NCBI GenBank assembly: GCA_900239685.1
Contig: OENT01000102.1
Location: 1-64,000, forward strand
Reading direction: 5' to 3'
Length of the DNA stretch: 64,000 bases
DNA from: Rotaria macrura
Taxonomy: Eukaryota > Rotifera > Eurotatoria > Philodinida > Philodinidae
Every line of letters begins with the position of its first letter. The stretch's first letter is position 1. Under the pieces are notes generated by a model. That model ran no database searches and had not been told where the DNA came from. It saw nothing but the letters and a program-made list of their open reading frames with translations. The position numbers were made by a program, and so were the translations under genes. Below are positions 50,001 through 62,000 of the stretch, piece after piece.

Positions 50001-53000
50001 TTCTCATACAAAGTAAACAATTGGCTAATGATAAATTAAATCGTATTAGTGACCAGTTAGCATTAAGATGGCAACAAAGCAATACTGAAATTAATCAACG
50101 GTTTCTACTAGATTTGACATTTTACTTTGTCTTATGTCAAACGATATGATTCTATTTTTCGTTTCATCTTCATAGAAAACGATCGATTACACAAAGTATG
50201 GAAACTCGTCGATCGTTTGAAACTTTATATCAGCAAGAAGGACGAGTACTTGATAATTTACAAGAACGCATTGAAACACTTGAACCAGTAACCAACGATC
50301 CAAATAAACTACGATTGATGGCAAAACCTATTACAGTATGACGAAAAAAAACAAACCGTTCGCTTAATTTTCTCATATCATTCATCAAACAAATCTAGGA
50401 ACTTTTCAATGAAATTCTTGGTCGAGCACAATCAATTGAGCATATGAATGATGTCGCTGTAAAATTCGTTGAAGAAGCCAAGGTAACATAATGATTATTT
50501 TTATTTTGAATGCTCAAAGTTCTAAAAAAAGAATTTCATATATATGTATATACATACACTAAGAAAATAAGATGAGCGTAGGTGTTCAGTTTGTTTGCTT
50601 GTATGGTTTTGATTTGATTTTTGCTTGAGCATGACAAAAATTAATGCTTTGTGCACGCATAGAAATGATAGTTTGATATTATTATTCATTGATTAATATT
50701 ATGTCATGCCACAATCATCATGTAGATGCATGACAAAAGTTTAAAGCGTTTTCGTGTATCATTACGCGATATACATCCAAGTCTTGATGCATCGGTTTCT
50801 GTCATACGACGACAACATCCAACAAATATTCAACGTGCTACACGTGCTGTTTTACACCAAATCGAAGTATTTGATAGGTAAATTTTAAATTTAATTAAAA
50901 AGACGATATAGAAAAATAAACATTTCTTTCTAGACGTTATGCTGATCTGTTAGCAAATATGGAAGGATATACTCGAGCATATGTAAAGAGTTATAACTCT
51001 ACAGGACATGTAAATGGGAAAATAGTCTAATGATCTTTCTCTCTATGATTTATTGTTCCTATATTTTAGACTATTAATCTTCCCGTAGATTCAGCATCGT
51101 CTATTGTTCATCTGTATCGTAGTACAATCGCATCTCGATATAATATCACACTACAGTTCCTTCTTTCATCCGATGACGAGGAAGAAAAGTCGCCTGTTTT
51201 ATCTTCATCAGCTGCAAAACACAATCGAAACAATAATAATAATAACAACAACAACAACAACAATAATAAAAATAATAATAATAATAAAACAGGTAATACG
51301 GATAAACTCTGTTAACAACAAAAACCGATTATGTTTTTTCTCCTATTACATCTCACAATACATCATTAGCATTTCTCGTATTTTATGATGATAAATACAC
51401 TTTTTTTTTCTCACTGTTATTTATTGTGAGAATATCTTCAACATATTAGTCCATAAGATTCTCTAAGTTCGATAGGATAGAATGGTTCTAGGAGCCATTC
51501 AACATAAGATACTCTTTCCACATCTAGACAAGGTCACTATGAACAAGCACATACGTTCTCACACTCTTCATACTTTTTCCCTTGTTCACATTTTATGATC
51601 AAATACACACAAAGAAGGTCAAATAATATCAACGATGTTAGACTCAATTACAATCGTCCTGTTCTTTTTCTTTTTCGTTCGATTACAGATTTAATAGAAC
51701 GCTATGTGTAGTTGAACTCATCTCATATCAACGATTTAATCCGACATTGTATTTAAAGGGAAGATATCGATCGATCGATCGATCTATGGTGTCAAATTAA
51801 CATGGAGAATACTAAAGAATAGCTATGATTTTCTTCCCCCTCTTTCTTTGTCTTCATTACATTCATATTCGTTTGATATGATTCCATCCTTGCTTAGAAC
51901 GATAGGCATATTAATAAAGAGAGCAGCTGATGACAACTATCTTTCATTTTTCTGCATGGTGTACACAGTGGAGCAGCTACCCATTTTCTCCATTAGACAA
52001 ACGTTATCACTCCAATTTATCTTTTAAAGTGTGACAGTCGTGCTTGTTGTCTTTTTTTTTCTTCTTCTTTACTAATCATCATGCATAGGAGACAACAAAT
52101 AGATTTCATTCACTTTAACAATCAGAGAAAATTGAACACAGAAGGATACAATGAATGTTCAATGAAATTTTAATAATAGATGAACTAGACGACATTAGTA
52201 CATATATATTGTTTCTTTTCGTTTTTTTTCGACTAATTATTGTCCTTTTCTTTTCATTGTGGTCACGGTTGCTTGACGTCAATAGTATAGAGAAAAGAGA
52301 CGAATGCTATGACTGCTGCTATATCGTCAAACTACAACCTCTCACCTATTGTGAATCATAGGTATCGTCACATACGTACATACATGCATGCATGCATGCA
52401 TATAGATAGATAGATATGTATATATATATATATATATATATACATATATATACATATATATATACGTATGTACATGCATAGATGAGCCAAGGACTATAAT
52501 GAGATAGATGTACTATCACGATATTAACGAAGATCTAATCTCTTTTCTCTTCGTTTGTCGTGTATGAATGGCGCTGAGCCAGCTAGTTTAGTCATTTTAT
52601 ATTGAGGCGAGAGAGAAAGAACGATAGTGAATGTATTTGTATGAGTATATGCATGTACGTAAAGAGAAAAGGAGCGTGAAAGCAGTATAGAAATAAACGT
52701 ACAAAAAATCGAAGTTTGTATTTGAATTCTTACTCCCTTATTTCATATTACTCCTTCGGGTTCTTCTATTGTCCAAAGATTTTATACTCTTGTTCCTTTC
52801 TATTATTTTTACGTCATGTCTTTATTTCTTAGTCTGCATTTAGTTCCTCAATAAATCATAGATGTGTCTAGAGGGTAAAAAATTCAAGTAAAGAGCAAAC
52901 ATTCTATACATTTTTCTCCTTTTGATTCTTACAAACATACATACATATATATGTATATGTATATATTAAGAAAGAGAGAGATTTTCAGATTCACAATGAC

Positions 53001-56000
53001 GTCATACAAGCTGTTGTCTCTTTTTTTTGCTTAGGTTTTATTGACGCGACACGTGGAAAGGTCACTACTGATCACCATTACTACCCATTACTATCATCAT
53101 CATCATTGGACGGTTCAGTTTCACTAGAAACAACTTATCTAATACCACCATCACTACCACTACCACCACCACCAACTCAACAACAGCATGAATCTTTAAC
53201 GAACAAAAAAGTTAGATTTATTATACAAAAACAACCAGGATCATCAGCAGCAAATAGTAATATAGTAATATCAAATTCAAAAGTCAATGAAATGGCACAA
53301 CGTAAAAATCTCTCGTTTGTTGATGCGGTCAATAGCAAACATCTCGATTTGTCAACGGGCCTTTTTTCTTCTCCTTTACCATTCGTTCTCTCTTCATCTC
53401 CTTTTTCTTCCTCTACATTATTGCCCGACCAACATCGCCATCCTCACACTCATTTCTCTTCGACACCATTGCAGCCACAAACGACTATTATCACAACTGA
53501 CAACAAAAATCTTGCTACTTCGTCTGTGTTAGTGAATAATCATCATCCTTCACATTCTCTCGTTGGTGCAGACTCTGGTGCGACTACTACTATTAATACA
53601 ACAAAGACAATCACATTGAAAGAAGCGATCGACACAAATATTCTAGACTCACATAGCGCGTACGTTGTCGACACGCTTGAACAACGGTAGGCAAAACAAC
53701 TTAAAGAAAACGAAAAAAAGTGCGACAGGGATTTTTTTCACCGACAGTTTTTTTCCTACAACAAAGAAAGAAAAACCTTCAGTTCGTTTTGTTCTTCTTC
53801 AATGCATACATATGTGTGTCGTGGTCAAAAGAGAAAAAAGCAATTAAAATTGTGATGCGTCTTCTTTTCTATGAATGTGAATGAAGTTTAATAGTTTTTT
53901 TCTCGTTTATATTGCTGTCGCTGTTTTCTTTGGCATATATGATGCACATAAAAGAAAGATATCTATTCAAAGATAAAAATTCAAAACAAGAGTCTGATAT
54001 TATCTCACCTTGCTAGTTTCACTTTTTCGCATATCATCGGAATGAATATTTATTAAGTGTGACATATTGACAATACAAAACCTATTCTTTGATTCATTTT
54101 CTTGTTTGAAAAAAAAATAGAAGGAACCTTCGATAAAGAAAAGAAGCAGGAGAATAAAAAGTTCTTTCCATTATTCTAGTAACTACGATTTACGTGAAGC
54201 ATATTCTCGTGGTTTAATAACATCCAACGATCATCACGTTGTAGATCGTGCTAAAAATCGGCATCTAACATTAGCTGATGCACTTAAAATGGGTCTACTT
54301 AAACTTGGTGATCCACAATCATATAATATAATATCGAAAACTGAATCACTTGTTATATCAAGTGTATTCGATCAACGTGCAAATACGTACATCGATCCGA
54401 ATATAGCTATAAGAAAAAAAATTCTCGATCCCTATCATGGCCTATATATAAATAATTTAACACAAGAATCTATATCTATTGATGATGCCATGAATAAAAA
54501 TTTTATCATTGTTGAACAACAATCATCGCATGCCAATACAAATCATCCTAATGATAAATATGTTATATCAACATCATTGATACGTGAAACACGTTCATAT
54601 CATTTATTGGGTGTTCGTGATTATATTAATAATAAAGAGTTATCTGTGCAAGAAGCCATACGTTTAGGTATATTAGACAAACAAAATGGACAATATATTA
54701 ATCGAAGAACAAATGAAATCTTCTCAATATCAGAGGCTATCGCACAAGGACACATACGTGCTCAACCACTACCTGTAGATTCATCAATTGCAACAACAAC
54801 GGCAACGACAACAAACACAACAACAACAAATACACAAGACACTATTGGTACAACAAATGTAAAACGTGGTACGGTCAAAGAAACAAAAACTTATACACTT
54901 AAGAGTGCTATACATCCACGAACAGGCAAAGAAATACCCATTCGACAAGGTAAAAAGAAATGTTAGATCAATATTCTATATAATCTTTTTTAATTATTTT
55001 TAGCTATTGACGAAGGAATAATTGATCATGCTAAAGGCTTCTATGTGAATAGTTTAACAGGTGAAACTCTTCCGATCAGTATAGCCATCGAGAAAGGTTT
55101 AATATTTACGGAATTAATTGATCAACCTTCAAAACATCATGTTAAATATTTTATTATTGAACAATTTATTGATCCAATAACAAATCGACGTTTAGGTATA
55201 AACGAAGCCATACAGACAGGTCTAGTTAATACAGCTGTAACGATTTATAATCATCCAGTTAAACAACGACCCATGACTATTGTTGAAGCTTATAATCAAG
55301 GGTTACTTGTAGGAAAATTTACTGAACAGAATGCATATCCATTTATAAGCGATCAAGGTCAACAGACACACTATTTAATAACAAGTATTATCGATATTCG
55401 TACGAATAAAATTTATAATCTTCAAGAAGGTATAGGAAAAGAAACGTTTATTTTTATTTTGTTTTGAAATCGTTTGTTTCTATTTCAGCAATCGAACAAA
55501 ACTTATTTGATCGTAAAAGAGGTGTCTATATTCATCCGATAACTCGCGATGAAATACCCATTGGCGATGCTATTAAACATAATTTAATACAAGTTCAATC
55601 AGTAGTAACAAAAATGACAGATCAAACACATACTACGGGTAGCTCACATTCAAACGTATCCATACGAGTTGAATCTCAACCTCAATCAACACGTCCGTCA
55701 AATTCTCAAATTTTACAGCGTGAAAAAGAAATCATCGAAATTGAATCTGTTCAACATGTACCAAGACATCGACGACATCATCATACAACAACAGAAGAAA
55801 TTGTTGAACAACATACAACAAATATTGTTGATAAAGAAGTTCATATTAATCGTTCACGTTCAAGTGAACGACCAAAACAACGTATTATTGAAGAAGTTAT
55901 TATTGAAGAGGATAGAAATAAACATCGTAAAGTACCAGTCGATATTAAAGAAGATCGACAAGTCATTCACAAAGAAGTTATTATTGAAAGTGAACGATAT

Positions 56001-59000
56001 AGACCACAACAACCACAAAGAGAAGTTATTATCAATGAAACAAGTCGTGAACATGAGGTAAATCACAAGATAAAGATAGAATCTTTCAATTCATCTTTCT
56101 CTCGTTTTAGATTCACATTATTCAACCTTCACGCCCTCAACCTCCAGTCCCACCACGTCCATTTCCATATCCATCAACGACAACAACAACAACAACAACA
56201 GTCAAAAAAGACTATGTTGAAAACGATACAGATCATCGTCCTAAACGTCCCGATGACTGGCATGATGAACAACAACAATCGTGGAGTGAAGAAGAATGGG
56301 AACAGTGGCATTGTATAATGATGGTCAATAATCAACCGTACCGTGTTGTTTGGGTTATGAATACAGCAACAGGTGATCGTTTACCATTACAAAATGCCTA
56401 TCAACGTGGTTTAGTTGATACGAAAAAACGACTATTTTTCGATGAAAAATTAAATCGTCAATCGTATTCATTTGAAAAAGCAGTTGAATACGGCTATATG
56501 GGTATTGAACCTGATACAGCATCGTTACCCATACGTGTCGATAGCATTGATTACATGATACATTGGGTATTAGATCCATCGACCAAACGTCGTATATTTC
56601 CACGACAAGCCATAGCTAAACAAATCTTAGACGCTAAATATGGTCGTTATATAAATCCGTATAATGATTCCCAAGTTTCCTTACATGAAGCTATACATTT
56701 GAAATTTATTGGTGCCACTGAATATGGTTCTACAAATGATTCAATAACAATAACAATCAATGGACAAGTCTATAATATTAAATGGGTCTATGATACAGTT
56801 CATCTGAAGAAAATCTTACCACGTGATGCTCTACGACAAGGCATATTAGATATACAATTAAATGAATATCGTAAATTCGACACAAATGATGTTATGACAA
56901 TCTATGATGCTATACAAGCAGGCTACATACGTTGTACAGATGATGATTCATCATCGGATAATAGTATCAAACCTCCATCAATAATATCTGTCGATGAGGA
57001 CGAATTAACAATTGCGACAAAGACAGCAACATATGTTATTACATCTGTCATACATCCATTAACACAGAAAGAAATTAAAGTATCGGAAGCAATTGATTTG
57101 GGTATACTTGATAAAGAAACAGGTATGAACAAAGAGAAAAAAAAGAAAAAAAAATACATCTTCTGCTTACTTGTTGATTATTTTCTATTTGATTAAAAAC
57201 TAATAGTACGAAAAATCAACATGGACATCAGTAGGTTATCTCATTTTATATTTTTTATTGCTTTGATATGGTAATAAAACTTACATCTTGCACATCCCAT
57301 TTGAATGGATACAGAAAAAAAACATACAACACACGATATACTCGATATCATAGTATTATGAGACCGTTTTTTACTATATGTTTGATCTTTAAGACAAAAA
57401 AAAACAAAACATAATTTTCTGGTGATTGTTATTATTATATATCATTTTTCATTTCTTTGCCTTGTTTATAATTTGATAAACAAGTGGAAAGAATATGCAC
57501 TTCAAAGTGTAGACATTGCACGTCAATATACACACTTAGACACCAATTTATATGAAAAACAGGTGTCATAATTAAGTTCCCCCAGGTTGACAAAAAACAC
57601 GGAACAATCATTTCAGATTTCGAATCATATAATTCATGCTATTTTTGATTTCGATACAAATTAAACAAGTGATTGCATACTTTGAATTTCTTGATGTTTT
57701 TTTGCGAAATTTTATGACTTTCACTACGATCGGACTTCTTCATGTTGATAGTCTTCAAAGATACCAATAGCAGTTAATGTGTCATGTCCTCTGTAGAGAA
57801 AGTACTTTCTAATTCGATACTAATGAAAAATTCAAAAGTACTAAATCTTCAATTGAACGAATATTTCCGTCTAGTTCTTGTAGACATGAGAAGTAACTCA
57901 AAGAGATCAGTTCGAATAAATTTATGACTGGTTATTTTTAATATCAATCACAATGAACAATAAGAAAGTTCAGATGTTTTTTTATTTTTTTTGAAGATCC
58001 AATTTCTAATAAGAAAATATCTAGGTGTTATACGTTGACTCGTAGCATAGTATCATCTAGGCCTACTTGCAAGTTCGATAGCTGTTTATCTGGAAAATAA
58101 AATGCACAGATTCTTGCTCACTCTCTTGTCTGATACTTTAAGAAGAAACGATTCAATAAATTTTCTTGTCCGCATCGATAATTCCAAGTATGAGACAGAC
58201 AATTTGAAATATGTTCCGTGTTTTTGTTTCTCCATGCACAAACAAAGTACATGAAATGAATATTATTTTCATTCACATTTATCGATTCTACTAACGATAA
58301 AATCATAGAACCGATTGATCAGATATGTGCATACAATAGGTGATGTAAACACCACTGAACGTTATTTCTTTTCTTTCCGTTTTTGGTTTTTGTTCTTGTT
58401 TTTTTAGGAAATCGTCATCTACTTGTTTTTTTGAATACAGAAAAAATAAAGCATCTTGTGCTTGATGGGTTTTATTTTTCTTTATAGGTAGCTATCGAGA
58501 TTTAGTTACTAATGTGCAATATGAATTAGCTGAAGCCATCAACGAAGGTTTAGTTTATGCAACAATCATTGAAACAAAAGAAGATACAGAGATGATGACA
58601 TCATCATTGCAAGAAATCGTTAAAAAGTTTATCGTTAAAAGTGTTGCCATTGATAGTGATTCACAAGAGAAAATTGGCGGCTTAGAAGCACAAGCTGTTG
58701 GTATTCTTAATTATGCTCAAGGCATCTATCATGATAGAAAGTATGGCGTTAAAATTCCACTCGGTAAGAATAAAAATAGTGAAACATTGCTGGTTGTTTT
58801 CTTTCATATATGATGATGTACATGTTTCTCTCTTGTTTTCTTTTTCAAGATAAAGCTATTGAAAGAAAATTACTCGATGTCGAACTTGTTAGTCAAAAGA
58901 AATTCGAAGAATATGATTTAGAATTAATAACGGATACTATAACAGAAAAACGTATAACATTATATAAAATTCATGGTGTACAAAATAATGTCTTAGGTCG

Positions 59001-62000
59001 ATTGGAATCAGGTGCTGTTGCCGTTCGAAATCAAATGATTGATACGGAAGCTAAAACTTATACAGATTTTTCAACTGGCGAAATCATGCCTATCCAAGAA
59101 GCTGTTAATAGAAATTTAATTCAAGCTGAAATCAGTGAACATGTCGAACGAAAACCATTAGGTTTATCAATGCAAAATGCTATTCGACTTGGTTTTTACG
59201 TAGCCGAAACAGGTATGTAAAATAGGTGACAAAGCAAAACAGCATCTCGAACAATCAAATAATGTTCTATTTCATAGTAGTTTAATTATCAGTAGGATTT
59301 ATTAAGAAGAAGAAAATTATACATTCGTATCAATGAATTCTTCCCTAATTATATTCCTGTTCGTCATAAGATCTGTGTCGATATACGTAGTCGATGAAAT
59401 TTTCTAATCAAATTTTTCATGACAAAAACTCATAGTTAAAAAATATAAACGTTAATCGTATACAACATTTGAGTATGTTTCTCGAGAGATGTTTTCCGTT
59501 TGTGATAGAATATAAATTCATTTTTGACAATAAACTACTTTTGATACTTTAGAATAGAGAAAAGTTAAAGACTAATGTTCATGTTCTTCTTTTACTTTAC
59601 AGGTATATTTCGCGATCCAGCTACCGAACATTACATGTCATTAATGGAAGCTATCGAACGTGGTCATATACATGTCAATGGTGTTGCATTTGCTGATAGT
59701 GAACAAGGTCCAATAACATTATATGATGCTTTTTCATTAGGCTTAATTAATCGTCGTGATGGTGGTAAGCTGAATGCTGCTAAAATGAGTTTATATCGTG
59801 CACGATTAGTGGAGTCAAAATTACATCGTATGAATGTTGAAGATGCTATACGTTGTGGTTTACTCAATCTTCGAACTGGCTTATATAAACATCCACATAG
59901 TGGTGAGCAATTAAATTTAAAAGAAGCTATACAACGTGGCTTAATAGATGGGCAAAGTACAGTAATTGAAAATCCTTCGACGGGACGTTATATGACATTG
60001 AAAGAAGCATTAGATGGCATACGTATCGACAATGAAGGACAAGTTGTTGATTCACATTCAAATAAAATCATTACAACGTTAGAATTAGCATATAATCATA
60101 GAAAATTATTTTCACAATTTGATGTTAATGCTGGTGAAATATTTCTTCCAGCACAAAATGAATCGATTGCCTTTGAAAAAGCTATACGAAAAAATTTACT
60201 TGATAATAATCGTATTAAATTATTTGATCCAAAAACGAGTAGAGAATATTCTGTACAAGATGCTATTGAGCGTGGTTTAATTGATCATGAATCAGGCTTA
60301 ATATATGATCCGCGTTCACGAACCTCATATTCAATACGTGAAGCTATACGTCATGGCATAGTAGCTATTGTTGGGGCACCACTTGTACCGATCAAAGCTG
60401 ATCATGAAACAGTTGCTGCCAAAATAACATCAAGAAATCATCGACGACATTCATTAGCTAAAAGTTCGTTGCACTATGATTATAATAGTGCACCAGATTC
60501 GGCCGATGAAGAGTCACATGCAAGTTCAGCTGGCTGGCATCGTGTGGCATTGAAAAATCGACCCATCAGTCCGTCGAGTGCTGATGGAAAACGAAATAGC
60601 CGACGTCGAACAGGCTCAAGTCCATCGGGAAATAGTACAGGTCGTTTTACATGCCGTGATGATGATTGGCGATTAGGATCCAAAGGAGGAAATCCTGATG
60701 ATGACGATGACGATGATGATCCATTTGGTAGGGGTACAAAAGGTTTCACAATGAATTCATATTATTCGAACTCAACAACGACAAATAATCATGCACAAGA
60801 TAATAATAATCTATCGAATCGATCACAAGGTGGTGGACGATCATCAAATAGTTTTCAACAAAAACGTAAATTTAATTGAATTACATTTAGGGCAAACGAA
60901 AAGTAGTGGGCGGAAATACGTTTTTGATTTTCCAATATAGAAAACTTCAGTAAATTTTCACATTATATGTAGTGATAGTAACGAAAGAAAAAAAAACAAA
61001 TACATAATTTTCTATTTTTTTTGCTGTGATATTTGATCATACTTCAACTAATATCATGATAATAAAAGTTTCGATAAGAGATGTGCTTCTTACGATTTGT
61101 GATAATAAAATTAGATTTTCCACGTTTTCATCCTAGATACTGGTTATCGTTTCTCTCATATCTAACCGTTACGAACAACATGTTTGTCATGCTATTAGAG
61201 CGATTTCGATATTCATTTGATTAATCATAATTGAATTCGTTAAATAAGACCATGTTGTCATCGATATAGTTTATCGTCTACCGGATCAGTCAGAATTGTT
61301 TTATCATGAACAAACGTAAGAAAAACATCTCTTATCAAAATGCTAATTGAAAAATGTGAAGAATAGTACTAAAAACTCGTTTGGATACATTTCATCGATA
61401 ATAATCATAGTATTTCATAGTAATTATGAAATTCATTTCATAGATGACTATCTTTGAAATGAATTTAAATTTCATGATTGTATCTCTTATTGTTGAATAA
61501 TGGTATATGAACGAGGCATATACTCTAGAAATAAGGAACATCTTACTTGCATATGCATTTTTTTTTATCAAGAAACAACGTATTTTCTGCACTATTATTC
61601 GATTGCCCTAGAAAATAAAAATCTTAGAAATATATCTGTTATTTTTTTTTCTAGAAAAGCATTTATCACTCATAACACCAGTTGATGCCAAGGTAAGATA
61701 AACTAATGTTTGATCAAACAGATACATGCATCGATTCTAAAAAATCTGCTCATATGACGCACTCTTGTATGTTTGTTTATTTGTTTTCTCGACATGATGC
61801 ACGCGCTCAAACAACTGTTTGTCTTCTTCTTTTTTTTTTGTCTTTCTCTTGTTTTATTAATCGCATAATTATTCGCATTTATTTATTCAACATTAAAACA
61901 CACATCAATGCATGTTGAATGGTTGAAAAATACTACCAAAATGCACACAATATCAACTATTAAAAAATATATAAAGAAACATGTGAGTTAATATTAAATG

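Noticed and set aside
52380..52470. Repeat array considered as CRISPR or satellite
   Set aside because: Simple microsatellite units with no spacers; the window is eukaryotic.
60480..60749. Minus-strand 89-codon open frame
   Set aside because: Antisense of the Ser/Asp-rich tail of the spectraplakin; the poly-Ser is a by-product of the GAT repeats.
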